Source: Bordetella parapertussis (GTDB lineage: Bacteria; Pseudomonadota; Gammaproteobacteria; Burkholderiales; Burkholderiaceae_C). From it: a stretch of DNA of 64,000 nucleotides. Each line of letters opens with the position of its first letter. Position 1 is the stretch's first letter. Below are positions 50,095-59,841 of this stretch, in pieces. The position numbers and the translations under genes are program-made. The notes under the pieces were generated by a model. The model made no database searches. It saw only the letters and a program-made list of their open reading frames with translations, and had not been told where the DNA came from. The DNA is taken from NCBI GenBank assembly GCA_945878355.1, contig CAMCTC010000001.1:186001-250000 (forward strand), read 5' to 3'.

Positions 50095-50474
50095 GCGAGT
50101 ACATCGAAGTCGAGCAACCTTTCCTGGTGCAACTGGCCGCCAAGGACTGGGCCGTCTTCGGTCAAGGCACTCAACTGCTGCAGCACGCGGTGCCCAGCTG
50201 GCGCGGCAGCTTTCGTTCGTGGTGGCTGCCCGGCGTGTTCCGCGAGGCTGTCGCTGTCGTCAGCACTGTGGCCGATGGCACCGACAAAGGCACGCGGTCG
50301 ATCGCCGAGCGCCAGCTCGACGAGCTGGCGTCGCGGTTGTTCCGCCAACTACATCGAACGCTGAAAATGGCGGGCGAGGCCGTGCGGGAGTTGCTGCTCA
50401 AGACCCAGGTCGATGTGAACGTGGCACCGAAACGGCTGAGGTCAGCCGGTAAAGAGGGGGAGCAGGGAGGATGA
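50091..50474 (+). pseudogene. N-terminal fragment of a second hsdR-type gene
   Basis: The 127-residue frame begins SEYIEVEQPFLVQLAAKDW and continues FRSWWLPGVFREAVAVVSTV, RQLDELASRLFRQLHRTL and LLLKTQVDVN. This matches the first 110 residues of a long HsdR class (about 1000 residues). After TQVDVN the sequence becomes an unrelated basic tail and stops. It is probably a truncated hsdR; a separate small protein cannot be excluded. It overlaps the next gene by four bases. Confidence 0.6.
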
Positions 50475-52613
50475 CCAACGAAGCGTTCTCGCGCGTCAAG
50501 ATCGACGCCCAGCTCCGCGACCAGGGCTGGGAGATCACGAACACGAACGCCGTGCGTTTCGAGTACGTGCTGCCCGACCGCACCAAGGCCGACTACGTGC
50601 TGTGCGATCGTAACGGCCGCTCCCTGGCCGTCGTCGAAGCCAAGAAGGCGGACATCAACCCGGCCGAAGCAGAAGCCCAGGCCAAGGCCTACGCGGCCTA
50701 GCTCAAGGTTCCCTACATCTTCCTGGCTAACGGCGACGAGATCCGCTTTGGGAGTGGCAGACCGAAGCCTTCCCGCGCCCGGTCAAGACCTTCTTCTCCC
50801 AGGGCGACCTGGAGCGCCGTGCCGCCACCGCCCAAGTGAAGCGGGACGTGCTGTCGGTCGAGAGCGACAAGCACATCGTCGAGCGCGACTACCAGACCGA
50901 TTGCATCAACGCCCTGTGCAGCGAAATCAAGACAGGCCGTCGTAAGTTGCTCGTCGAGATGGCCACCGGCACCGGCAAGACCCGCACGGCCGCAGCCTTC
51001 ATCAAGCGCCTGTTCGAGGCCGACGCGATCACCCGCGTCCTCTTCCTCGTCGACCGCATCCCCCTGGCCAAGCAGACCGAAGACGCCTTCGCCGAACACC
51101 TGAGTGACTTCCCGGCCTATGTGCTGCGCGCTGGGCGTCGCTTTCAGGACGAGAAGCGCATCACCATCACCACGCTGCAAAGCATGGTGAACATCTATCA
51201 CGAGTATTCGGCCGGGTACTTCGACCTGGTGATTTCCGACGAGTGCCACCGCTCGATCTACGGCAAGTGGAGCGGCGTGCTCAAGCACTTCGACGGGTGC
51301 AGGTCGGTCTGACTGCCACACCGTGCATCGCTGACCCCTCGACGTTCGGTGATGACGACGACAAGCTCGCCATCCGCGACACCCTGCGCTTCTTTGAGGT
51401 CGACCGGCCCACCTTCAGCTACAAGATGAAGGAAGCCATCCGGGACGGCGACCTGGTACCGTACCTGATCTACAAGGGCAAGACCGTCAAGACCGCAGCC
51501 GAGGGCGGCTTCGAGGTCGCACGCGATGAGCGCGACTGGTCCGCGATGGACGCCACCACCAAGGCCGAGCTGGAAAAGCTCTTCGACGGGGCAAAGACCA
51601 TCACCATCGACCCAGCGACACTCGAACGCAAGGTCACCATTCCTGAGCGCAACCGGGCCATGGTGCGCGAGTTCCGGCAGGTCATGGACAACGGCTATAT
51701 CGATGCCAAGGGGGTGCTGCGCAAGCCGCTTTTCGGCAAGGTGATCGTCTTCGCTGTCACCAAGCGCCACGCCGAAACCCTGGCCAACATGTTCGACCTG
51801 GCCTTCGCCGACAAGAAGACCTCGCCCGAGGTGCGCTATGCCGACTACGTGGTTTCCGGCATGGGCGCCGACGACACGGTCGACGGCATGACCAAGATCA
51901 AGCGCTTCAAGAAGGAGACGTTCCCCCAGATCTTGGTCTCGGTGAACATGCTCGACACCGGCTTCGACTGCCCGGAAGTGGTCAGCCTGGTCTTCGCACG
52001 CTTCACCCGGTCGACGATCCTGTACCAGCAGATGCGCGGGCGCGGCACCTGCAAGTCCAAGGGTAAGCCTGTCTTCACGATATTCGACTTCGTCGGCGTC
52101 ACCGACTTCCATGGCGACGACGAAGCGGCGGGCGAGGGCGGCCTCGTCATGGAGCGAAAGCCACGGCCGTACAGCGAACCGCGCAAACTGTTGTGCCTCG
52201 ATGTTGATGACCACATCGACCCCAACACCCGCGCCTGGGTGACGGTCGACGAAGACGGCAACCTGGTCTTCCCCGAAGCGACCGAGCAGCAGCAGGAACA
52301 GGTGGGCGCCCGTTTCGAAGCCTGGATTCTTGGCCGCGAAGACGAGCTGAACCCCGACCAAGAGCGTTGGCTGCGCACCGTTGGCAGCCAGCTCCGCGCC
52401 AACGCCGACACCTGGGACGAGTTCACCGCCGGGCACTTCGCCTTTCCGCCCTTCACGTTGATGGGCGGCATGCCCGAGGCGCTGCGCGTTTTCGGCGGTT
52501 CTGGGCCCCTCGACGACCTCGACGACCTCCTCGAATCGCTCAGCGCCGCCGTGTTCGGCGATGCCAACCCTGAGCATCCCGCCCCCGGCGTGCAACCGCG
52601 CGCGCCGTCCTGA
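50471..52613 (+). pseudogene. EcoEI-type R subunit / DEAD-box helicase gene with three lesions
   Basis: Put together across frames, this is one R-type protein of about 710 residues. Its parts are a nuclease domain (TKADYVLCDRNGRSLAVVEA), Walker A (VEMATGTGKTRTAAAFI), DEAH-like box (DLVISDECHRSIYGKW), LTATP motif, helicase C domain (VNMLDTGFDCPEVVSLVFAR, QMRGRGTCKS) and EcoEI_R C-terminal region. It is broken by a TAG at 50699-50701 (probably from CAG), a 1-base loss near 50748 and a 1-base loss near 51297 (HFDG then QVGLTATP). None is near a homopolymer longer than 3-4 bases, so real mutation is likely, though sequencing error is possible. Confidence 0.88.
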
Positions 52614-52799
52614 TTCCAGTGTGAACGCCGGTCAAGACCCGCGTCTATTCGCCGGTGAGGTGTCGTTTTTGGCGAGTGTGCCCGTCAACTGCCATCGGCC
52701 ATCCGAAGCTGACAGTCGTCGATGAAGAGGAGGCTCTGTATGGGATCGGTCTGCCGCATGTTTCTGTGTGCCCGGTGCCGCGAGCGCACCGTGCTCTGC

Positions 52800-53118
52800 A
52801 ACCGGCCCACTGGAACCCGAGTATCGACGCACGCCTGACCGCCTGGGAGATGGTCCACCAACTGATACGCGCGCTGGAGTCTGGCGGCGAAGGGGCAGCG
52901 GCATCGCTGATGGTGGCTCAACTCGACGCCAGGCCGAAATCGCGCGCGAGCTCTGCTACCGGCTCTACACGTTGTGCGAGCGCAAGAAGCGCGCGGCCGA
53001 GGCCATGTCGTACAACGCTTTGGTGCTGAGCTGGCCCGAGATCATCCGGCTGGCGCAGGAAGGATCCCAACGGCGGCCCGCCGAGCAAGGCTGGCTGTTC
53101 GCGGACGAGCAGGCGTGA
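52800..53118 (+). pseudogene. C-terminal remnant of a DUF1156 (anti-phage-associated) methyltransferase
   Basis: Two frames joined near 52920 give WNPSIDARLTAWEMVHQLIR, ALESGGEGAAASLM, then EIARELCYRLYTLCERKKRA and LSWPEIIRLAQEG and a stop at 53118. This is the pattern at the end of long DUF1156 DNA methyltransferases found in defence islands. The preceding 800 or more residues are missing, and a frameshift splits even the remnant. Recognition is by eye from the LYTLCERK and SWPEI region. Confidence 0.55.
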
Positions 53119-53191
53119 CGGGACGCAGTTCAAACCGGCCACAGGGTGTTGGCCGATCTTGCCTTTGGAGCGCGCGAGCGACGAGATTGGT

Positions 53192-53218
53192 GACAAAAGA
53201 TAAACAATTTCTTGTCAA
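53192..53218 (+). promoter_or_regulatory. TGACAA/TTGTCA palindrome, likely autoregulatory operator
   Basis: TGACAA and TTGTCA form a perfect inverted repeat, 15 bases apart, in an AT-rich stretch (53185-53270) that contrasts with its GC-rich surroundings. TGACA occurs twice more at 53235 and 53256. It lies just upstream of a gene whose product begins with a helix-turn-helix, so autoregulation is inferred. Confidence 0.6.
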
Positions 53219-53233
53219 TAAGTCTATTTTTTC

Positions 53234-54295
53234 ATGACAATTAATCAGATGAATGATGACAAAAAATCGATGCGCCGACAGGCGCTGGAACTGATCGCTG
53301 CCGACGGCCATCGTGTTGGCACCCGTTTGGCGCAAGCCTGCGGCGTGTCACGCCAGGTCGTCAGCGGCAACCTGCAAGCGCTGGTGCGCGACGGGCTGGT
53401 CGAGGCCGATGGCACCACGCGAGCCCGTGTCTACCGGCTCAAGACGCTGGCCGAAGCCTCGCGCCGCTACCCTCGTGAAGGCTTGCAGGAAGACTTGGTG
53501 TGGCGTGAGTTGGTCTCGCCGGTGGTCGCACGCTTCCCACAGAATGTGCGCGACATCTGGCATTACACGGCCACCGAGATGATCAACAACGCCATCGATC
53601 ACTCTGGGGCTGAAGCCGTGCTCGTGGAGGTGCGCAAGAACGAGCTCACCACCGAGGTGCTGGTGGCAGACGAGGGGCAGGGCATCTTCGTCAAGATCCA
53701 GCGCGCGCTGGACTTGCACGACCCGCGTGAGGCGATCCTGGAGTTGGCCAAGGGCAAGCTGACGACAGCGCCTGAGCAGCACTCGGGTGAGGGCATCTTC
53801 TTCACATCGCGCATGTTGGATGTCTTTGAAATCGAGTCGCACCAGTTGCGCTTCAGCCACGCATTGCCTGCCGGCGATGCGATCACCGAGCAGGCAGCCG
53901 ACACGCCGGGCACGCGGGTGCGCATGCAACTGGCCAATGACAGCCCGCGCGTCACGCGCGACGTGTTTGACGCCTACGCCGACCCAGAGGAATACACCTT
54001 CGACAAGACCGTTGTGCCCTTGCGGCTGGCGCAGTACGAGGGCGAAAAACTTGTTTCGCGCTCGCAGGCCAAACGCGTGGCGCACCGCTTCGAGCGCTTC
54101 AAGCGGGTGGAGGTGGACTTCGCCGGCGTGTCGGATATCGGACAGGCGTTTGCCGACGAGCTGTTCCGCGTTTTTGCGACGGCACACCCGACGATTCGGA
54201 TCACACCCATCAATGCTGAGCCCGCAGTGGCGCAGATGATCCGCCGAGCTGTCGCCGCCGGAGTGGCGCGGGCTGACAGCAGCAATCACTCATAG
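53234..54295 (+). CDS. HTH - GHKL ATPase - STAS-like (DUF4325) fusion regulator
   Basis: The 353-residue protein combines three modules. Residues 13-70 form a winged helix (GTRLAQACGVSRQVVSGNLQ). Residues 95-235 form a GHKL ATPase with N-box TEMINNAIDHSG, G1 DEGQGIF and G2 HSGEGIFFTSR. Residues 265-345 form a STAS-like DUF4325 domain (VEVDFAGVSDIGQAFADELF). ATPase plus STAS are the two halves of anti-sigma/anti-anti-sigma switches; fused to an HTH they could make a self-contained transcription switch. No lesion is visible. The start is uncertain (ATGs at 53234, 53249 and 53270; no clear SD). It lies 7 bases upstream of the HEPN gene. Confidence 0.82.
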   Translation: MTINQMNDDKKSMRRQALELIAADGHRVGTRLAQACGVSRQVVSGNLQALVRDGLVEADGTTRARVYRLKTLAEASRRYPREGLQEDLVWRELVSPVVARFPQNVRDIWHYTATEMINNAIDHSGAEAVLVEVRKNELTTEVLVADEGQGIFVKIQRALDLHDPREAILELAKGKLTTAPEQHSGEGIFFTSRMLDVFEIESHQLRFSHALPAGDAITEQAADTPGTRVRMQLANDSPRVTRDVFDAYADPEEYTFDKTVVPLRLAQYEGEKLVSRSQAKRVAHRFERFKRVEVDFAGVSDIGQAFADELFRVFATAHPTIRITPINAEPAVAQMIRRAVAAGVARADSSNHS

Positions 54296-54302
54296 GACGA
54301 CC

Positions 54303-54919
54303 ATGGCGATCACGAACCAGGAACGCGTCGGCAAGGCCGTCGACTTGCTGCGCGCAGGGCTGGCGCCCTATGTAGAGCGTGAGTTTGCGAACGCCTACAA
54401 GGACAAGACGCAAGCCGAAGCCCGGCGACTGCTGCCCTTTCAAGCAAACGTGGCTTTGCCACTTTGTTTGACCCCCATGGGGGGCGGCCGGCTTAGGCCG
54501 CCTCGGGGCCCTCAGAAGACCGAATGAACGGCAACCGCCCGATCGCGCAGTGGGACGCTGCGGTCTTGCTCAAGTTGATGTGGGATGCCTGGAACGACGT
54601 CTTCGCGCGGACCTTGGGTCGGGCCGAGCGATCGCTGGTGCAAGAACTGCGTGACGTGCGCAACCGCTGGGCGCATCAGGAGGCCTTTACCGGCGACGAT
54701 GCCTACCGCGCATTGGATTCCGTGCACCGGCTGCTGTTGGCGGTGTCGGCCACGCAGGCCGAAGAAGTCGAGAAGATGAAGACGGAACTGAAGCGCTTCA
54801 GCAAACTGCCGGTGACGCGCGCATCGACCTTGGCGCCCGTTGGCCGACGCGCGTCGCGCGCATTCCCTGCGTCAGCCCTTTCGCGCGAGTCGGATTTCGG
54901 CGTGACGAGCGTGAACTAA
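54303..54919 (+). pseudogene. Swt1-type HEPN gene split by the palindromic repeat
   Basis: The first part (54303-54439) reads TNQERVGKAVDLLRAGLAPY and VEREFANAYKDKTQAEARRL. The second (54524-54919) resumes with PIAQWDAAVLLKLMWDAWND, VFARTLGRAERSLVQELRDV, RNRWAHQEAFTGDDAYRALD and SAERLL-like helices. Together they match the Swt1-like HEPN domain found at the N-terminus of defence proteins such as DUF499 ATPases. The RNRWAHQ segment holds the RxxxxH-type HEPN motif. The repeat divides it so that the first ORF stops at an ATGA where the second begins. After about 110 residues of the second part the similarity ends, so the C-terminal effector is also lost. Confidence 0.72.
54440..54514 (+). repeat. 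Dispersed palindromic repeat, copy 2
   Basis: This 75-base unit matches the one at 25396-25471: GTGGC-TTT-GCCAC, then CCCC-AT-GGGG, then GGCCGGC-TTA-GGCCGCC. It interrupts the HEPN gene between codons for AEARRLL and NGNRPIAQ. Confidence 0.85.
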
Positions 54920-55039
54920 GGCTTCGCCAATCTGCTGGCGCGGGCCGAGGCGCCGCGATGACAGCGGCCTTCTTGCTGAATTTCCAGGGCGATTTGCGGT
55001 AGAGTAAGGAAGTAAGGACTGCATTACAAGGAGCAAACA

Positions 55040-55270
55040 ATGCTCGCTATCGCCAAAATCACGGCTAAAGGTCAAACCACCATTCCGCAGGATGTTCGCG
55101 CTGCACTGAAAGTCGTGCCCGGTGACTTGATCGCCTGGGAAGTCGGCGCCGACGGCACGGCCACCGTGCGCCGCGTGCAGCCCATCGACATCGAGTACCT
55201 GCGCGCCATCGAAGGAACGCTCAGCGAATGGGCCGGCCCCGCGGACGAGGAGGCCTACCGTGGCCTTTGA
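55040..55270 (+). CDS. AbrB/MazE-type antitoxin
   Basis: The 76-residue protein has the swapped-hairpin AbrB fold: AKITAKGQTTIPQDVRAALK then VVPGDLIAWEVGADGTATV. Its acidic C-terminal tail (EWAGPADEEAYRGL) would bind the toxin. AAGGAG lies 7 bases before the ATG, and a GTAAGGA direct repeat occurs about 25 bases upstream. The toxin gene overlaps by 11 bases. Confidence 0.9.
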   Translation: MLAIAKITAKGQTTIPQDVRAALKVVPGDLIAWEVGADGTATVRRVQPIDIEYLRAIEGTLSEWAGPADEEAYRGL

Positions 55271-55604
55271 TCTGTATTCGGTCGTGCGCGTGCCGTTTCC
55301 GTTTACCGACCGCAACGCCACCAAGAATCGCCCTGCGGTGGTGCTGTCCGATCGCGTCGCCTTCAACGCGCCTGCGGGTCATTCGGTGATGGCCATGATC
55401 ACGTCGCAGGCCAATCCGTCCTGGCCGCTTGACTGCACGCTCACCGACCTTGCCGCTGCCGGCCTGCCCGCGCCGTCCCGGGTGCGCTTCAAACTGTTCA
55501 CCCTCGACCATCGCCTGGTGCGGGGCGAGATCGGTAAACTCGCGCCAGAGGACATCGCACAGGTGCGCGCCGGGCTGACCGAACTGCTGGGCGGCTCACG
55601 ATGA
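55260..55604 (+). CDS. MazF/PemK-type toxin
   Basis: From a GTG start, the 114-residue protein reads YSVVRVPFPFTDRNATKNRP (basic strand of the PemK fold), AVVLSDRVAFN, GHSVMAMITSQANPSWPLDC and PSRVRFKLFTLDHRLVRGEI. MazF toxins are sequence-specific mRNA endoribonucleases. The pairing with the AbrB-type gene is a standard chromosomal addiction module. Confidence 0.9.
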   Translation: MAFDLYSVVRVPFPFTDRNATKNRPAVVLSDRVAFNAPAGHSVMAMITSQANPSWPLDCTLTDLAAAGLPAPSRVRFKLFTLDHRLVRGEIGKLAPEDIAQVRAGLTELLGGSR

Positions 55605-56089
55605 ATCTCGGTGAAGAGCCCGAACCCGAATCTTGCTCGGGTGGAGGTGCCGCTGGCCCCGACTTTCATGCTTTCCACCGAGGCGGGGGGCAAGCAGGCG
55701 CGTGTCGAACTGGTGATCGAGAGCGCTGGCTACACCGCTTCACGGTGGAGGCGCTGTAGGCGTACGGCGGCAGCCTTTGACCGATGGTTTCGATTGGTTC
55801 GTAGACGGCCTGCGATGCCTGCGTCGAATCGGCCTCGACGCTGATCAGGGCGCCCATTCTGACGCTCGATGACAGCCGGCCTTTCCTGACCAACACCTGT
55901 TCGATCCCGCTGTCTTGCTTCGTTTCGCCCGGAGTCGCAAAGTCAAGCCACGTACGACAAGGGCCTAGGTGTACCCACGAACAATCAGTCGATCTTCTGG
56001 CCATAATTGGTTGCGGTAGCAAGTCGGCTGCCCGAATTTCATCCACGTCAATTCGACGCATCACGCGTCTGCTCGGAGACCACTGCAAC
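55605..56089. other. Gap without a recognisable intact gene
   Basis: A 77-codon frame at 55611-55844 ([35 protein letters not shown]) could be the end of an unidentified protein but lacks a ribosome site. The rest has no credible ORF. This is the likely right-hand part of the accessory region. A copy of the tRNA-Arg 3' end, which would mark the island border, was not found here by eye. Confidence 0.5.
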
Positions 56090-56473
56090 ATGTTTTCACA
56101 CATCATGATCGGCACCAACGACTTGAACAAGGCCAAGGCGTTCTACGACGCGGCACTGGGTGCGCTGGGCATACCCGCCGGGTCGGTGGATCGCCACCGC
56201 GTTTTTTGGCGCACGCCGACCGGTGTTTTCTCGGTCAGCCTGCCGATCGACGGGCAGCCAGCCACGGTGGGCAACGGCGGCACCATCGGCTTCGCCTGCC
56301 AGTCGGCCGATCAGGCCAATGCTTGGCATGCCGCCGGGGTGGCCAACGGCGGGACCACCTGCGAAGACCCGCCCGGTGTGCGCGAGAGCGGCAACGGCAA
56401 GCTCTACCTGGCCTACATGCGTGACCCCGACGGCAACAAGGTTTGCGGCCTGTACCGCATGCCTCGCGCCTGA
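56090..56473 (+). CDS. VOC (glyoxalase/bleomycin-resistance fold) family protein
   Basis: The 127-residue protein shows two beta-alpha-beta-beta-beta modules: MFSHIMIGTNDLNKAKAFYD (metal His position) and IGFACQSADQANAWHAAGVA, ending YMRDPDGNKVCGLYRMPRA (metal Glu region replaced by hydrophobic/Cys residues). VOC proteins catalyse varied metal-dependent reactions; the substrate is unknown. Confidence 0.85.
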   Translation: MFSHIMIGTNDLNKAKAFYDAALGALGIPAGSVDRHRVFWRTPTGVFSVSLPIDGQPATVGNGGTIGFACQSADQANAWHAAGVANGGTTCEDPPGVRESGNGKLYLAYMRDPDGNKVCGLYRMPRA

Positions 56474-56545
56474 GCAGGCGCCGGTCGACGCGGCATCGGC
56501 CGGTCACGGGTCATTCCTTCGAACTGAACGAAATAGGGGTTCTCG

Positions 56546-57340
56546 ATGCGTCATTTCCTGATCGGCGCTGCTGTTGCCATGGTCCTTGGCGGCACAGTGC
56601 ATTCGGCAGTCCTGGAACAGGCTGTCAGCTACAAGTCTGGCGAAACCGTCATGAAGGGCTACATCGTCTTTGACGATGCGAGCCAGGCGAGACGGCCGGG
56701 CATCGTCGTCGTGCATGAGTGGTGGGGCATCACCAAGCATGTGCACGACGAAGCCCGCAGACTCGCCGGACAGGGATACACAGCGTTCATCGCCGACATG
56801 TACGGCGACGGCAAGACCGCGGACAACCCCAAAGATGCTGGCGCTTTGTCGGGGGCGGTGCGCAAAGATCCCGTGGCGATGTTGGCCCGCTTCAAGGCCG
56901 CGCAGGACATGCTTTCAAGCCATGCCTCGGTGGATGCGTCGACGCTTGGTGCGGTCGGGTTTTGTTTCGGCGGATCGGTGGTTCTGGATGTGGCACGCGC
57001 TGGTGCGGACCTCAAGGGTGTGGCAGCCTTCCATGCCGGACTCGGTGCTGCCGCTGCGTCGGCAGAGCCGGGCAAGGTGAAAGCCAAGGTGCTGGTACTG
57101 AACGGCGCGGACGACCCGTTCATCAAGCCGGCATCTATCGATGCCTTCAAGAGCGAGATGACTGCGGCCAAAGTCGACTACCGCTACCTCAGCTATCCCG
57201 GCGCGGTGCATGCTTTCACCAACCCGGAAGCCACCGAAAAGGGCAAGCAGTTCAATTTGCCGCTGGCTTACCAGGCCGAAGCCGACAAGCAGTCCAAGGC
57301 AGAGGCTGGCCAGTTTTTCGGCGCCATTTTCAAGAAATAG
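56546..57340 (+). CDS. Secreted dienelactone hydrolase family protein
   Basis: The 264-residue alpha/beta hydrolase has a signal peptide (MRHFLIGAAVAMVLGGTVHS). The nucleophile is a cysteine in VGFCFGGSVVLD, the acid lies in LNGADDPFIKP and the histidine in PGAVHAFTNPEA, giving the Cys-Asp-His triad of this family. VVHEWWGITKHVHDEARRLA is also typical. The signal peptide indicates a periplasmic enzyme, unlike the cytoplasmic chlorocatechol-pathway ClcD. Substrate unknown. Confidence 0.88.
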   Translation: MRHFLIGAAVAMVLGGTVHSAVLEQAVSYKSGETVMKGYIVFDDASQARRPGIVVVHEWWGITKHVHDEARRLAGQGYTAFIADMYGDGKTADNPKDAGALSGAVRKDPVAMLARFKAAQDMLSSHASVDASTLGAVGFCFGGSVVLDVARAGADLKGVAAFHAGLGAAAASAEPGKVKAKVLVLNGADDPFIKPASIDAFKSEMTAAKVDYRYLSYPGAVHAFTNPEATEKGKQFNLPLAYQAEADKQSKAEAGQFFGAIFKK

Positions 57341-57427
57341 TGTCGGCGCGGGTCGGCAGGTCGCCTGTGACCATACCTGCTGGCCGCACCCGGCTGCGGA
57401 CGGGTTGAGCCGGCCGGGATAATCAGC

Positions 57428-58054
57428 GTGATGATCCGTCTGATGGTCGGCCTCGGCAACCCGGGCCCTGAATACGAACACACCCGCCACAACGCTGGTT
57501 TCTGGTGGGTGGATGCAGCGGCGCGGCAATTGGGCGCAGCACTGGCCTTCGACCGCAGCTACCACGGGGTGGTGGCCAGGGTGAACCGGCCGGCCGGGCC
57601 GCTGTGGCTGCTGCAACCGATGACCTACATGAACCTGTCGGGCAAGTCGGTGGCACCGCTGGCCCGCTTTTTCAAGATCGAGCCTGCCGAGATTTTGGTG
57701 GTGCATGACGAACTCGATCTACCGCCTGGCCAGATGAAGCTCAAGCAAGGGGGCGGTGCCGCCGGCCACAACGGTCTCAAGGACATCCTGGCGCAGCTCG
57801 GTTCGCCAGACTTCTGGCGCCTGCGCATCGGCATTGGCCACCCCGGGCTGCGATCCGACGTTGCCGACTGGGTGCTGCGGCGCCCGCCGATCGAAGACCG
57901 CTTGGCGATCGATCAATGCGTGACGGATTCGATCCAGGCCTTGCCGCTGTTGATGGAAGCTGCGATGGACCGCGCCACAATGAAAATCCACGCGAAGCCG
58001 CAGCGGCCCAAGCCCGTGCCTCGCGTCACCGATCAGCCGCCCACCGGGGAGTAA
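57428..58054 (+). CDS. pth: Peptidyl-tRNA hydrolase
   Basis: Pth releases tRNA from peptidyl-tRNA dropped by ribosomes. The 208-residue protein includes [20 protein letters not shown] (catalytic His in TRHNAG), [33 protein letters not shown] and [18 protein letters not shown] at 57428 or ATG at 57431 are both possible starts. The usual upstream neighbour rplY is not present here. Confidence 0.95.
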   Translation: MMIRLMVGLGNPGPEYEHTRHNAGFWWVDAAARQLGAALAFDRSYHGVVARVNRPAGPLWLLQPMTYMNLSGKSVAPLARFFKIEPAEILVVHDELDLPPGQMKLKQGGGAAGHNGLKDILAQLGSPDFWRLRIGIGHPGLRSDVADWVLRRPPIEDRLAIDQCVTDSIQALPLLMEAAMDRATMKIHAKPQRPKPVPRVTDQPPTGE

Positions 58055-58059
58055 TCGTC

Positions 58060-59206
<1,147 letters not shown>

Positions 59207-59238
59207 CTCCAGAAAGTGATTCGAATGATGGGAAGGAT

Positions 59239-59841
59239 TCAGAGCGCGCGCTGCAATAAATGATAGTGCACCAAACCGGCGCGGCCCTGTCGCCAGAGTT
59301 CGAACCCGGCGGGCAGATCGGTGTCAGCGAGCGCGTCGGGTGATTCGGCGTACAGGCATCCACCGGGCACGACCAGCGGCGCCGCGGCGGCGACCGCGCG
59401 CGGCAGCAGGCCGGCGTCGAACGGCGGGTCCAGCAGCACCAACTCGAAGCGGGCCGGCGCGCAAGCCGCCATCCAGGCCAGCGCGTCAGCGGCTTCGACC
59501 CGCAGCGTGGTGGCTTTCAATCGCGCCTGGCTCTCGCGCAGGCTGCGAACCAGGCCGGTGTCGCGCTCGAGCAGCAGCACCTCGGCCGCCCCGCGTGACG
59601 CTGCCTCGAAACCCAATGCGCCGCTGCCGGCAAAGGCGTCGAGGCAGCGCCAGCCTGACAGGTCGGCGCCCAACCAGTTGAACAAGGTTTCGCGTACCCG
59701 GTCAGGCGTCGGCCGCAGGCCCGGCTTGTCGGCCACTGGCAGCTTGCTGCGCCGCAGCAGGCCACCGATCAATCGGACCTCACGCGGCGGGTTGCCGTGC
59801 ACTGCGGGTTTGGCGCCGGGTCTTGGGCTTGAACTGTTCAC
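59239..59841 (-). CDS. rsmD: 16S rRNA (guanine(966)-N2)-methyltransferase
   Basis: RsmD methylates G966 of 16S rRNA. The 200-residue protein has [20 protein letters not shown] then [15 protein letters not shown], the SAM-binding [20 protein letters not shown] and the catalytic [13 protein letters not shown] (DPPF). It begins at an ATGA overlap with the hisF stop and sits in the usual rsmD-coaD pair. Confidence 0.95.
   Translation of the reverse strand: MNSSSPRPGAKPAVHGNPPREVRLIGGLLRRSKLPVADKPGLRPTPDRVRETLFNWLGADLSGWRCLDAFAGSGALGFEAASRGAAEVLLLERDTGLVRSLRESQARLKATTLRVEAADALAWMAACAPARFELVLLDPPFDAGLLPRAVAAAAPLVVPGGCLYAESPDALADTDLPAGFELWRQGRAGLVHYHLLQRAL

Noticed and set aside
55605..56089. Right attachment site of the island
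   Set aside because: I looked for a second copy of the tRNA-Arg 3' end (ttcgattcctgccagccgc) in this gap and more loosely from 42 to 57 kb and did not see one; the border cannot be set from the window by eye.
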